Assembly (NCBI RefSeq): GCF_003837865.1
Contig: NZ_RQIS01000011.1
Coordinates: 143,236 to 207,235 of the forward strand
DNA length: 64,000 nucleotides
Origin: Paraburkholderia dinghuensis
GTDB taxonomy: Bacteria; Pseudomonadota; Gammaproteobacteria; Burkholderiales; Burkholderiaceae
Direction: 5' to 3'
This document shows positions 44,817 to 54,224 of this stretch, one piece after another (the stretch's first letter is position 1; the number at the start of each line of letters is the position of its first letter). Under the pieces are notes generated by a model. That model saw nothing but the letters and a program-made list of their open reading frames with translations, was not told where the DNA came from and ran no database searches. The position numbers and the translations under genes were made by a program.

Positions 44817-45992
44817 TCAGCGGCCGAGCAGCGAGCGCGCGACCAGTTCTTTCATCACTTCGGACGTGCCGCCATAGATGCGCAGCACGCGTGCGTCGGT
44901 CCAGAAACGTGAGATCGGATATTCGGCCATATAGCCGTAGCCTCCGAATAGCTGCAGGCACTCATCGGCTACCCGGCCGAATAGCTCGCTCACGTGCAGC
45001 TTGAGCGCGGATGCCGCCTCGGGCGTCAACTCGCCGCGGCGATAGGCATCGACGCAGGCGGCGGTGAACGCGTCGGCGGCCGCGATATCGGTTGCGGCCT
45101 GCGCGAGCTTGAAGCGCGTGTTCTGAAATTGCGCAAGGGAATGGCCGAACGCTTCACGCTCGCGTACGTAGCGAACCGTGGCATCGAGCGCACCCTTGGC
45201 AGCGTTCACGCCCTGTACGGCGATGATCAGCCGCTCGCGTGGCAGTTCGCGCATCATCTGCACGAAGCCCTGTCCCTCGACGCCTCCCAACAACGCATCT
45301 GCAGGCACGCGCATGTCGTCGAAAAAGATTTCCGAGGTGTCGCCCGCGTGCTGGCCCACCTTCTCGAGGCGCCGGCCGCGTTTGAAGCCGGGCGCGCTCG
45401 CGTCCACGAGGAAGAGGCTCACTCCTTTGGCGCCAGCGGACGGATCGGTCTTGGCCGCGAGCACGAACAGATCGGCGTTCTGCCCGTTGGAGATGAAAAT
45501 CTTCGAGCCGTTGATCACATAGCTGTCGCCGTCCCGGCGCGCATGGCTGCGGATGGCCTTAAGGTCGCTGCCCGCGCCGGGTTCGGTCATGGCGATCGCG
45601 GCGATCGCGTTGCCCTGAACCATGCGCGGCAGCCAGTACTGACGTTGTGCCTCGGTGCCGAAGTGCAGCAAGTACGGCGGAATGATGTCGGTATGCACTT
45701 GCAGACCGCCAACAAAACCGGCATAGCCAAGCCGCGACAGCACCTCGATCACCGCGAACGAGAAATTCACGTTGGCGCCTGCACCGCCATAGCACTCGGG
45801 CACGTCAGCACAGAGAAAACCGTGCTCACCCATCTTGGCGAATAGCTCACGGGGCACCTGGCCTGCTTTCTCCCACTCGCGATAGTGCGGTTCGATTTCA
45901 GCCGCGCAGAAGCGCTCGACGGACTGCGTGAACAGCGCCAGTTCCGCGCGCTCTTCCTGGCTCAGGAAGTGGTTGGTCAGCATTCCGTTCAT
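44817..45992 (-). CDS. Acyl-CoA dehydrogenase
   Basis: 391 residues, usual length. The start at 45992 overlaps the stop of the LuxC-like gene (ATGA). FAD/substrate motifs: AIAMTEPGAGSDLKAIRSHA, YVINGSKIFISNGQNADLFV, and the C-terminal FGGYGYMAEYPISRFWTDAR with RIYGGTSEVMKELVARSLLG. The catalytic base is expected as Glu in the YGGTSEVMKE region or the equivalent. It inserts the alpha-beta double bond into an acyl-CoA; electrons pass to ETF. Confidence 0.92.
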   Translation of the reverse strand: MNGMLTNHFLSQEERAELALFTQSVERFCAAEIEPHYREWEKAGQVPRELFAKMGEHGFLCADVPECYGGAGANVNFSFAVIEVLSRLGYAGFVGGLQVHTDIIPPYLLHFGTEAQRQYWLPRMVQGNAIAAIAMTEPGAGSDLKAIRSHARRDGDSYVINGSKIFISNGQNADLFVLAAKTDPSAGAKGVSLFLVDASAPGFKRGRRLEKVGQHAGDTSEIFFDDMRVPADALLGGVEGQGFVQMMRELPRERLIIAVQGVNAAKGALDATVRYVREREAFGHSLAQFQNTRFKLAQAATDIAAADAFTAACVDAYRRGELTPEAASALKLHVSELFGRVADECLQLFGGYGYMAEYPISRFWTDARVLRIYGGTSEVMKELVARSLLGR

Positions 45993-47485
45993 TCCATGAC
46001 GATCGGCGGACGCTGCCAGGGACCGGGGACGCGTTCGGGACTGGCGATCTGGTTGGAGATCCATTTGCCCATGCGCCGTAGCGGTTCGATTGCATCCTGC
46101 GGAGCGGCCCACTTGAGCGCAACGGCGTAACCCAGTGAAACGATCCGTTGTGCACCGTACAACGGCAACAGATCCTTGAGCTCGTCCTTCAGGGCTTCGG
46201 GGTATATACCGACGGTTTGCGTGGTGGCGTCGACGGCGGCCAGCACTTGATCCAGCGTATCGACAGGCACCAGGTTCGCGTTGCGGTCGTTCAGTGCGGC
46301 AGCGAAAGACACCGGATCGGACAGTTGCGAAACGATGATCGAGCCTTCGCCTTGCTCGCCACCAATGACGCGATACCAGTCGTCATCGAGGCGTAACGCA
46401 TCGACGTCCGCCTTGAGGTTCGGGTCGGGCCGTCGGGGGGCGGTGCTGATCGAATTCGGCAGCGTTTGTATGGCCTCGTAGACGCGCCGCCCGAAGTCGT
46501 TGAGCCGCGCGAGTCCTGCTTCGTCGGTGCCCGATTCGACATAGACGACGCGGGCGTTCACGCAACCGGTCTGGTTGGCGGCGCCGATGTCGCAGGCAAG
46601 TCGTTGGGCTGCTTCGGCAAGGGTCTGCTCGCTATCGAAGGTGCCTGCGCCCAAAATACTGACGCTTCGCTTCGGGTCCAGCGAGATCAGTTCCAGCCCG
46701 GGCTGAATGTATCGGGTGACGTGCTTGACCGACGCGAAGCCGCCCCATGCCACGATTTTCTCGATGTGCTGCGGCTGGTACAGGCGGCGCTCGAAGGCCT
46801 CGTCTCCGCCTTTCCAGTAGGCCACGGTGAGATGGCGGGTGAGCGGGTGATCGGGCGCCATCTCGATCATCGTGCGGGCAATGGCCGTCGCCGTGAAAGG
46901 GTCGTTTGAGGGCGCCTTGATGATGGCGTCGCTGCGCAAGATCATGTTGCGCAGGATCGTCAGCAGAGAGAGCCCCGGCGAGTTGCCGGCGACGATATGC
47001 AGCGCGCGTGCGCCGAAGCAGCGCACTTCGAGCTCCGTCCCGTCGATCAACGTCTGACGAACCCAGCCTTCCAGGTGCCGGATGCCGACGGTGCTCTCCG
47101 TCGCTTCGATGATGGCCGCGCGGTCCAGCATGCGAGGCAGGCCCAGGTAAGTGGCACGAACCAGTGACGGCGTGGTCGGCGCGGTCAGATAGGTCAGCTC
47201 GCAGGCACGCTGCAGATGCGGATTGCTGGCGAGGTCGAGGTGTTTTGCGAGCGTGGCGGCGTAGTCGAGGATATCGTCGAACGTGAGCCGGGTCAGTTCG
47301 GCGAGGCGCGCTGGATCGGCGAGCGGCAAGCGATCCGCGTAGTGGTGCCAGTCGGGGGTCAGAAAGCGGAGATCGCCGCCTCGGCCACCCACTTCCACGA
47401 GGTGATCGGTGATCACTTCGCCACGGATAATCAAGGGCACGACGGGCAGCGTCGTGTCATGAGCTACCTGGATTTCCATGCTCAT
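45989..47485 (-). CDS. LuxC-family acyl-CoA reductase
   Basis: 498 residues from MSMEIQVAHDTTLPVVPLII, start overlapping the LuxE-like stop (ATGA). It has the LuxC features: VAGNSPGLSLLTILRNMILR, KRSVSILGAGTFDS and GAANQTGCVNARVVYVES with the acyl-accepting Cys. LuxC reduces an acyl group, delivered by LuxE or CoA, to an aldehyde with NADPH. Here, in a degradative operon, it could run as an aldehyde-acyl-CoA interconversion step. There are no luxA or luxB luciferase genes in the window. Confidence 0.88.
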   Translation of the reverse strand: MSMEIQVAHDTTLPVVPLIIRGEVITDHLVEVGGRGGDLRFLTPDWHHYADRLPLADPARLAELTRLTFDDILDYAATLAKHLDLASNPHLQRACELTYLTAPTTPSLVRATYLGLPRMLDRAAIIEATESTVGIRHLEGWVRQTLIDGTELEVRCFGARALHIVAGNSPGLSLLTILRNMILRSDAIIKAPSNDPFTATAIARTMIEMAPDHPLTRHLTVAYWKGGDEAFERRLYQPQHIEKIVAWGGFASVKHVTRYIQPGLELISLDPKRSVSILGAGTFDSEQTLAEAAQRLACDIGAANQTGCVNARVVYVESGTDEAGLARLNDFGRRVYEAIQTLPNSISTAPRRPDPNLKADVDALRLDDDWYRVIGGEQGEGSIIVSQLSDPVSFAAALNDRNANLVPVDTLDQVLAAVDATTQTVGIYPEALKDELKDLLPLYGAQRIVSLGYAVALKWAAPQDAIEPLRRMGKWISNQIASPERVPGPWQRPPIVME

Positions 47486-48918
47486 ACCTCGAACTGGTTG
47501 AGAAACGACAGTGCATCGTTGACGACGCTCTCCGAGGCAGCACACGTGATCTTGTCGTCGCCGCCATTCTTCTCGCTATAACGTTGGACCGCGCCAACCA
47601 CATAGCGGCCGGTGTGCCCGCACGGGCACGGCTTGTCCCACTCGACCGTGATTTCGTCGCCCGAGATAAACCCGCCCCAGCGCGCGTGAGCGCCCAGATC
47701 GAAGAACGCTGCGCGTCCGGTCACACGGCCTTCGCGCGGCAGCGGTTGACCCGTTTCCGGATCAAGCAAAAACGGAATCACGGTGGGTGCGAAGTGAAAA
47801 TGACCGTGTTCGCATTTCATATGCGAGCCGAGGATCTCCGTCATGCCGTAGAGTTCGTGCAGACGTTTTACTCCGGTAAAGCGGCGCACATCGTCCTGCC
47901 AGTCCGGTGGTGGCACCATGCCCTTTGCGCCGCCTCCATAGCTGATATACGAATCCGGCGCGAACACGCCTTCCAGCCCACGCGCCAAACCTGCCTTGGC
48001 CATGCCGTGCAGCATGTTCCAGGTCGCCCAGATATAGATGCGTTTGCCGTGTAGTTGCTCGGCGAGCTGTTCGAAGAATTGTTCCAGGCGCTGTGGCATG
48101 TCGGCCAGCAGCGCATCGAACTGCGCCTTTTTGGCCCTTAGCGCTGGGCTGATCTGCAGCCGGTCCAATGTGCCGCGGGCCTGCGCTGCGCGGATCCGCG
48201 CGCCGAGATAAAGCACATCCGAACTCATTCGACCCGGATAAGCCGCGTGAAAGTAATCTTCTCCTTTCAGCAACACCTGTACCGCCATGTCGTTGCCTCG
48301 CAGATGGCCCGAGCTACCCGAGCGGAAGTAGGGGTAGGCTACGTGCAAGTCGGGGGCAGGCATGTCCGGACCGGTCTGATTCCAGACGAAGAGTCGCCGC
48401 ACCAGCGCGTTTTTCTGATACTCGGTGCTGCTCACCGGCAAGAACGACATCGACCCCGATGTGCCAGTGGAATGCCCGAGCCGTAACGCGGGCACCGCTT
48501 CGTCCATGACGGCGAACCAGTCGTCCAGTCCCTCACAGGCACCCACTTCTGCCGCGCGCACCTGCTCGGCCAGTTCTGGTGTTACCAGCTTGGTCAGCCA
48601 TTGGTTGATCTGCGGAAAACGGTTGTTTTCCAGCAGCGCCGGTGGATACGATTTGTAGACGGTGTGCTGAAACAGCAGCGGGACGACGTCATCGACCTGC
48701 TCGATGGTTTCGACGCCTGTCCCGTCGGCGAGCTTTTTCAGCATCGGGATCGCGTCTCTCAGTTCAGCGAAGCGCTGCTTCAGGCCGAGCAGATGCATCG
48801 CATCCAGTTCGGCACGCGGGAGGTGCTCCCAGCCATGCAGCGAATATCCCGCCAAGGCTGCGGGTTGGTTCAGGAGAAGATGGGTCTTCTCGGCAATCGA
48901 CGATGCGTCCGTAGGCAA
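47482..48918 (-). CDS. LuxE-family acyl-protein synthetase / acyl-activating enzyme
   Basis: 478 residues. Adenylation motifs: LGHSTGTSGSMSFLP (phosphate loop, near residue 150), ISYGGGAKGMVPPPDW, LHELYGMTEILGSHM and FISGDEITVEWDKPCPCGH. The sequence places it in the LuxE / coenzyme F390 synthetase-like group, longer than LuxE itself (about 370). It should activate a carboxylic acid as an adenylate and pass the acyl group to its own Cys or to the following LuxC-like partner, with which it is translationally coupled. Confidence 0.85.
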   Translation of the reverse strand: MPTDASSIAEKTHLLLNQPAALAGYSLHGWEHLPRAELDAMHLLGLKQRFAELRDAIPMLKKLADGTGVETIEQVDDVVPLLFQHTVYKSYPPALLENNRFPQINQWLTKLVTPELAEQVRAAEVGACEGLDDWFAVMDEAVPALRLGHSTGTSGSMSFLPVSSTEYQKNALVRRLFVWNQTGPDMPAPDLHVAYPYFRSGSSGHLRGNDMAVQVLLKGEDYFHAAYPGRMSSDVLYLGARIRAAQARGTLDRLQISPALRAKKAQFDALLADMPQRLEQFFEQLAEQLHGKRIYIWATWNMLHGMAKAGLARGLEGVFAPDSYISYGGGAKGMVPPPDWQDDVRRFTGVKRLHELYGMTEILGSHMKCEHGHFHFAPTVIPFLLDPETGQPLPREGRVTGRAAFFDLGAHARWGGFISGDEITVEWDKPCPCGHTGRYVVGAVQRYSEKNGGDDKITCAASESVVNDALSFLNQFEV

Positions 48919-49003
48919 GGTTTGTCTCCTGAGGTGATTTGATCGAGTGGCCTTTATTGAGGCTGGCGATCAGCGCCGTACTCGAACCGAGGCGGTCCTT
49001 CCT

Positions 49004-50128
49004 CTATGCGTGGTCTTCTGCGTGAACGAGTTGATGGAGACGCTCAGTCGCGTCGAGGAACTCGTTGAGCAAGCCGTAGACGATTTCCTTCACCGTGGTT
49101 TCACCATTCATGTCACCGACGATCTGCCCGACCGGGTAACTCATATAGTCGCTCGCGCGCGCACGTTCGATGCGGGTGCGCGCTTCGAAGGTCGAAATGG
49201 TCTGCAGCGGCATCTGCAGCGGCTTCGGCGCACCGGGCTGCTCGAACGCATCGCTCAGCTTGCTCTTAAGCATGCGGCACGGCTTGCCGGTCAGCGCCCG
49301 CGATTGGACCGCTTCTTCCGACTTTGCATTGAAGAGCCGCTGTTTCATTTCCGGAGTCAGATCGCTCTTGTCCGTGCCCAGCCAGATCGATCCACACCAG
49401 ATTCCATCTGCGCCCAGCGCCAGAGCGGCAGCCATTTGCCGGCCACGTCCAATGCCGCCGGCGGCGAGCACCGGAATGTCGCCTGCCGCGTCGACCACCT
49501 GCGGCCAGAGAACCATCGACGTGATCGTGCCGGTGTGTCCGCCGGCTTCGCAGCCTTGAGCGACGAGAACATCGACGCCCGCTTCGATTTGGGCGGCCAC
49601 GTGATCGAGACGACCCACGAGCGATCCCACCTTGATGCCCTTCGCGTGAAGCTCGTCGACTTTGTGCTTCGGCGGCGTGCCCAGCGCATTGACCAGCAGT
49701 TTGACGTTCGGGTGGCGCAGCACGACCTCGAAAAGTTCCTCGGCGGCTTCGGGGGTCATGTGCAGACGTTCGAGGAACTCGTCGAACATGCGGTCGCCTT
49801 CTCCGGCCGGCAATGGCGGGATGCCCGCGTCGTCACAGAGCTTCCTGAGAAAGCGCTGGTTTTCCTCGGGCAACGTCGGACGTCCGTTCGAGCGCTTCGC
49901 CGACGCCTCGTATTTATTGGGAATCAGGATGTCAACGCCGTACGGCTTGCCGTCTGTGTGCTCGTCGATCCAGTGCAGCTCCTGCTCCAGTTGTTCCGGC
50001 GAGTATCCGCTGATCCCCAGAACACCCATGCCGCCCGCACGCGTGACTTCCGCGACCACGTCCCGGCAGTGCGAAAAGGCAAAGATAGGGAGTTCGATCT
50101 GCAACATCTCACATACTTTTGTTTTCAT
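49004..50128 (-). CDS. Nitronate monooxygenase / 2-nitropropane dioxygenase-like flavoprotein
   Basis: 374 residues from MKTKVCEMLQIELPIFAFSH. FMN-barrel features are PIFAFSHCRDVVAEVTRAGG, AQGCEAGGHTGTITSMVLWP and PVLAAGGIGRGRQMAAALAL then GADGIWCGS. Members of this family oxidise nitronates or, in some cases, reduce enones or act on CoA thioesters. The gene precedes the LuxE/LuxC operon in the same direction with an 85-base gap. Upstream it is divergent from the SDR at 50395, with a strong palindrome between them. Confidence 0.88.
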   Translation of the reverse strand: MKTKVCEMLQIELPIFAFSHCRDVVAEVTRAGGMGVLGISGYSPEQLEQELHWIDEHTDGKPYGVDILIPNKYEASAKRSNGRPTLPEENQRFLRKLCDDAGIPPLPAGEGDRMFDEFLERLHMTPEAAEELFEVVLRHPNVKLLVNALGTPPKHKVDELHAKGIKVGSLVGRLDHVAAQIEAGVDVLVAQGCEAGGHTGTITSMVLWPQVVDAAGDIPVLAAGGIGRGRQMAAALALGADGIWCGSIWLGTDKSDLTPEMKQRLFNAKSEEAVQSRALTGKPCRMLKSKLSDAFEQPGAPKPLQMPLQTISTFEARTRIERARASDYMSYPVGQIVGDMNGETTVKEIVYGLLNEFLDATERLHQLVHAEDHA

Positions 50129-50340
50129 TGGAAGCCGTGCTGAAGCGAGGAGAAGGTGGAGATGCTGCTCGGGATAACCGCAGATTATCATCTCGATCAT
50201 ATATATTATTTGCAAGTCTCGGCGCGGTAAAGCACTTTACCTACGATCGCCTCCGTTGGCATTTCAAAAGCGCGCGGCTTAGGGAAAGCACTGTGTCGTG
50301 TTGCGCTTGACCTGGTGCGCCGAACATCCCAATAATAAAA

Positions 50341-50359
50341 AACGGAATAGTATTCCGTT
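50341..50359. promoter_or_regulatory. Perfect 19-bp palindrome, candidate TetR operator
   Basis: AACGGAATAGTATTCCGTT reads the same on both strands around a central G. It lies 36 bases before the SDR start at 50395, where the promoter should be, and in the divergent region shared with the NMO gene. Two TetR genes are in the island (54678 and 55979). Confidence 0.7.
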
Positions 50360-50394
50360 AATAGGGTGGTCCAGGGAATCGAGGAGACAACGAC

Positions 50395-51150
50395 ATGGGT
50401 TTCGAGAACAAGGTAGCGGTCGTCACGGGTGCTGCCCAGGGCATGGGCGCAGCTTATGCACGCCTGCTCGCGCAGCGCGGTGCAGCGGTGGTCGTCGCCG
50501 ATATTCAGGCCGACGCGGCAGAGGCGGTGGCAAAGAGTATTCGTGCCGACGGCGGCCGCGCGGTTGCGCACGCAACTAACGTGGGCGATCCCGCGTCCTG
50601 TCTTGCCTGCGCTTCGGCTGCGACGCAGGCGTTCGGGCGCATCGACTACCTCGTGAACAACGCGGGGCTACTCAGTGCTTCTTTCGCGGCACCGCTGCCG
50701 GAAATCGCGATCGACGACTATCTGCGCATCGTCGCGGTCAACATGCACAGCGTGCTGTACATGACCCAGGCGGTGGTGCCGGCCATGAAGGCCGCAGGCG
50801 GCGGCGCAATCGTCAACACGTCGTCGATCGGCAGCTGGATGAAGACCGGCATCTATTCGGTGTCGAAGGCCGGCGTCAACGCACTGACCGTCAATCTGTC
50901 GCAGACGCTCGGGCCGCACGGTATTCGTGTCAATGCGGTCGCACCGGGGACCACGGCGACGGAAGGGATGCAACCCATCATGTCAGTCGAGCAGATGGGG
51001 CAGTGGGCGCAGATGCTCGGCAAGCCGACCGCTGAAGTCGCGGCGCCCGAGATGATCGCGCGGGTCGGCATTTTCCTGCTCAGCGACGACGCGCATTACA
51101 TCAACGGTCAGATCTTGCCGGTGGACGGCGGGACGATCGTCCGGCTCTGA
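50395..51150 (+). CDS. Short-chain dehydrogenase/reductase
   Basis: 251 residues from MGFENKVAVVTGAAQGMGAA, with GAGGAG upstream. Motifs: TGAAQGMG, NNAGLLSAS, Ser in NTSSIGSW, YSVSK (Tyr-x3-Lys), PVDGG end. As first gene of the aldehyde dehydrogenase-P450 operon it probably oxidises the alcohol formed by the P450 to an aldehyde or ketone. Confidence 0.92.
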   Translation: MGFENKVAVVTGAAQGMGAAYARLLAQRGAAVVVADIQADAAEAVAKSIRADGGRAVAHATNVGDPASCLACASAATQAFGRIDYLVNNAGLLSASFAAPLPEIAIDDYLRIVAVNMHSVLYMTQAVVPAMKAAGGGAIVNTSSIGSWMKTGIYSVSKAGVNALTVNLSQTLGPHGIRVNAVAPGTTATEGMQPIMSVEQMGQWAQMLGKPTAEVAAPEMIARVGIFLLSDDAHYINGQILPVDGGTIVRL

Positions 51151-51180
51151 TCGCCCACTGCTCACAGCGAAAGGTATCCC

Positions 51181-52656
51181 ATGAGTGACATGATCAAACC
51201 CGCGATCGACCGGCGCCCGCCGGCAGGTCGTATCGTGATTGGCGAGCGCGATTTTGCCGCTGGCAGTGGCGGTGTCTTCGCCCACATCAACCCCGCCAAT
51301 GGCGAGCATCAGGCCGATGTGCCGCTCGCCGGCAAAGCGGAGGTCGAGCAGGCCGTCGCCTGTGCGAAGCAGGCTTTCGAAGTGTGGCGCCGGATGCCGG
51401 CCGTCGAACGGCGTGAGAGGCTTGCTCGCCTCGCCGCACTGATCGAGTCGCGCAGCGACGAGTTCATTCGCCTCGCGGCCATCGAAGGAGGTACGCCCGT
51501 GACGGTCGGCGCGGGTGGCCCGCGCCTCGCCGTGGAGTGGACGAACTACTACGCCGGATGGGCGGACAAGATCGATGGCCAGGTGGTGTCGATGCCGCCA
51601 GCGGACGAGTTCATCTATACGCTGCCCGAGCCGTATGGCGTGATCGGCATCATCGTGACCTGGAATGGGCCGCTGATTTCGCTGGGCATGAAGGTGGCCC
51701 CCGCGCTCGCTGCGGGTAACACTGTCGTTATCAAGCCGGCGGAACAGACGCCTTTCGTGGCCTGTCTGTTCGCCGATCTTGCCCGTGAGGCCGGCATTCC
51801 GCCGGGGGTTGTGAATGTGGTGCCGGGTGCGGCAGAGGCTGCCGAGGCATTGATCGCCCATCCTGACGTCGAGAAAATCACGTTCACGGGTGGTCCCGCG
51901 ACTGCACGCAAGATCCTGCATCAGTGTGCCGATTTGCTGAAGCCAGCGGTGCTCGAACTGGGCGGTAAATCGGCCAACATCGTGTTTCCCGATGCCGATA
52001 TTCAGGCCGTGGCGCAGTTTGCGGCGTTCTGGAGCGTCGGGCTACTGAGCGGGCAGGGTTGCGAACTGCCCACGCGCCTGCTCGTCGACGACAGCATCTA
52101 CGAGCGCACGGTCGAAGCGGTCGCGGCGGTGGCAGGCCATCTGCCGGTGGGCGATCCGTTCGATCCGGCGACTGTCGTCGGGCCGCTGATCAACCAGGCC
52201 GCCTGTGAGCGCGTGCTGGGCATGATCGGCCGTGCGCGTGATAGCGGCGCGGGGCGCGTGATAACCGGTGGCGAGCGGCTCGGCGGTCACCTCGCGACAG
52301 GTTGTTACGTTGCGCCGACCGTGATCGCCGACGTCGACCCGAGTAGCGAGATCGCGCGCAACGAGGTGTTCGGTCCGGTGCTCGTGATTCATCGCTTCAG
52401 GACGGAGGAAGAAGCGATTGCCATCGCCAACTCGACCAACTACGGGCTTGGCGGTTACTTGCAGACGAATGATCTGAAGCGTGCGCAACGCGTGGCAACG
52501 GCACTCAAGACCGGTTACGTGCACATCAACGGCTCGCGCAATATCCCGGCGTGGGCGCCGTTTGGCGGGGTCGGCCTGTCCGGTTACGGCAAGGAAGGCG
52601 GGCGGCCGGGACTCGACGAGTTCATTCGCCTGAAGACAGTCAGCATTCCCGCTTGA
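51181..52656 (+). CDS. Aldehyde dehydrogenase
   Basis: 491 residues, full length for NAD(P)-dependent ALDH. Features: VTWNGPLISLGMKVAPALAA, the Glu in LELGGKSANIVFPDA, catalytic Cys in LLSGQGCELPTRLLV and the ending WAPFGGVGLSGYGKEGGRPG. It oxidises an aldehyde to a carboxylic acid. It stands 30 bases behind the SDR and 139 bases before the P450, so the three may form a hydroxylation-oxidation series P450, SDR, ALDH. Confidence 0.93.
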   Translation: MSDMIKPAIDRRPPAGRIVIGERDFAAGSGGVFAHINPANGEHQADVPLAGKAEVEQAVACAKQAFEVWRRMPAVERRERLARLAALIESRSDEFIRLAAIEGGTPVTVGAGGPRLAVEWTNYYAGWADKIDGQVVSMPPADEFIYTLPEPYGVIGIIVTWNGPLISLGMKVAPALAAGNTVVIKPAEQTPFVACLFADLAREAGIPPGVVNVVPGAAEAAEALIAHPDVEKITFTGGPATARKILHQCADLLKPAVLELGGKSANIVFPDADIQAVAQFAAFWSVGLLSGQGCELPTRLLVDDSIYERTVEAVAAVAGHLPVGDPFDPATVVGPLINQAACERVLGMIGRARDSGAGRVITGGERLGGHLATGCYVAPTVIADVDPSSEIARNEVFGPVLVIHRFRTEEEAIAIANSTNYGLGGYLQTNDLKRAQRVATALKTGYVHINGSRNIPAWAPFGGVGLSGYGKEGGRPGLDEFIRLKTVSIPA

Positions 52657-52795
52657 GAGGAACTGCCTGATTGAACTGTCTTGATCGCCTAAACCCTGAA
52701 CGGGCTGTCTTAATGAGCGGCATTGAAGATGCACTCGCACCCGTTCCTGGTGGGCGACTTTGAACTGAAACGGTTTTAAACAGGGGAAGACAACC

Positions 52796-54031
52796 ATGAA
52801 ACAGCAGTCTGTGGAGTACCCGCCACACGTGCATGCAAGCCGGGTGTTGGATTTTGATATTTACGACCTCGGTCTCGCCGGTGCCGAATATCAAGCCGCA
52901 CTCAGGCGGTTGCAAGAGCCAGACGTGCCCGAAGTCTTCTGGACTGTCCGAAATGGTGGTCATTGGGTCGTGACGCGTTCGACCGAAATCAATGCCGTCC
53001 TGAGCGATACGGCTCATTTTTCGTCCCGTTATATTAGTGTTCCTAAACCGCCTCCTGAACGGGAAATGCCGCCGCTTAAGCCACTTCAGGTGGATCCGCC
53101 CGATCACATGAAGTATCGCAACCTGCTGATGGCGGCGCTTTCTCCGAAGGCTGTTCAAGGATTAGGCGAAAATGCACGCGTACTCGCCATTGAACTGATC
53201 GAGGGTTTTCGCGCACGCGGTGAGTGCGAGTTCGTCAGCGAGTTTGCACAACACCTTCCGGTGGCGATTTTCCTGAACATCGTCGATTTGCCGGAGTCGG
53301 ATCGTCCCTATTTGACGCAGCTTACCGAAGTTGTCGTGCGTAGCGACGACGAATCGCAGCGCCAGTCTGCGCTGCAAAAAATCGGTGCATACGGGATGCA
53401 GAAAATCCGCGAGCGCCGAGCCCATCCTGGTTCCGATCTGATTAGCTCGCTAGCGACCGCGAAGGTCGACGGCGAGGAGCTGGACGACTTCGCGTTGACC
53501 GGCATGATGACGTTACTATTGCTCGCTGGCCTTGACACGGTTGCCTCCATGATGGGTTTCTTTGCCCGCTTTCTCGCGACGAATCCCGATCATCGCAGGC
53601 AACTGGCCAGCAACCCCGCGTTGATGCAGAACGCAGTTGAGGAGCTGCTACGTCGCTATCCGATTGCGAATCTCGCGCGTGTCGTAAAGGAGGATGTGGA
53701 ATTCGGCGGTGTTGCGATGAAGGCAGGAGACATGGTCGTGGTGCCGACGGCGCTTGATGGGCTCGACGATCGCAAGTTCTCCGATCCGCTGAAGGTGGAT
53801 TTCAATCGCGAGAAACCTATTCATGCCACGTTCGGTGGCGGAGTGCACCGTTGCATGGGTTCGATGCTCGCCCGCACAGAGTTGCGGGTGTTTCTCGATG
53901 AATGGTTGAAGCGGATTCCCGATTTCCAGATCAGCCCGGACGCTGACGTGAAGGTCAGTGTGCGCAGCGTGGCTACGATTACTTCACTGCCGCTTGTCTG
54001 GAATCCCGCCGAGACACATTCAGTACCCTGA
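52796..54031 (+). CDS. Cytochrome P450
   Basis: 411 residues, no membrane anchor, as in soluble bacterial class I P450s. The oxygen-binding I-helix motif is LLLAGLDTVASM (AGxDT, about 243-249), the K-helix ExxR in EELLRRY and the heme-ligand loop FGGGVHRCMGSMLARTELRV with Cys at about 353. It should hydroxylate a hydrophobic substrate using two electrons from the ferredoxin genes directly behind. CYP subfamily cannot be named by eye. Confidence 0.95.
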   Translation: MKQQSVEYPPHVHASRVLDFDIYDLGLAGAEYQAALRRLQEPDVPEVFWTVRNGGHWVVTRSTEINAVLSDTAHFSSRYISVPKPPPEREMPPLKPLQVDPPDHMKYRNLLMAALSPKAVQGLGENARVLAIELIEGFRARGECEFVSEFAQHLPVAIFLNIVDLPESDRPYLTQLTEVVVRSDDESQRQSALQKIGAYGMQKIRERRAHPGSDLISSLATAKVDGEELDDFALTGMMTLLLLAGLDTVASMMGFFARFLATNPDHRRQLASNPALMQNAVEELLRRYPIANLARVVKEDVEFGGVAMKAGDMVVVPTALDGLDDRKFSDPLKVDFNREKPIHATFGGGVHRCMGSMLARTELRVFLDEWLKRIPDFQISPDADVKVSVRSVATITSLPLVWNPAETHSVP

Positions 54032-54043
54032 AGGGAAGGTCCG

Positions 54044-54223
54044 ATGAGTGACTGGAAAAAATGGCAATGCTTTTTCTGCGGCTTCTTTTATGACGAAGAG
54101 CTTGGTTTGCCGAAAGCGGGCATTGCTCCCGGAACGCGATGGGAATCGATTCCCGAGAACTGGACTTGCCCTGACTGCGGCGCTGTGAAATCCGATTTTT
54201 ACATGGTTGAAGTGGAAGGGTGA
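54044..54223 (+). CDS. Rubredoxin
   Basis: 59 residues: MSDWKKWQCFFCGFFYDEEL to the second motif CPDCGAVKSDF, giving the two CxxC(G) pairs that hold one iron. The start has AAGGGAAGG upstream, and 12 bases separate it from the P450 stop. Rubredoxins serve alkane hydroxylases and some P450s as electron donors. It is one base from the ferredoxin gene. Confidence 0.92.
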   Translation: MSDWKKWQCFFCGFFYDEELGLPKAGIAPGTRWESIPENWTCPDCGAVKSDFYMVEVEG

Positions 54224-54224
54224 G

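Noticed and set aside
45989..48918. Bioluminescence (lux) operon
   Set aside because: LuxC- and LuxE-like genes are present but luxA, luxB and luxD are absent, and the neighbours are beta-oxidation genes.
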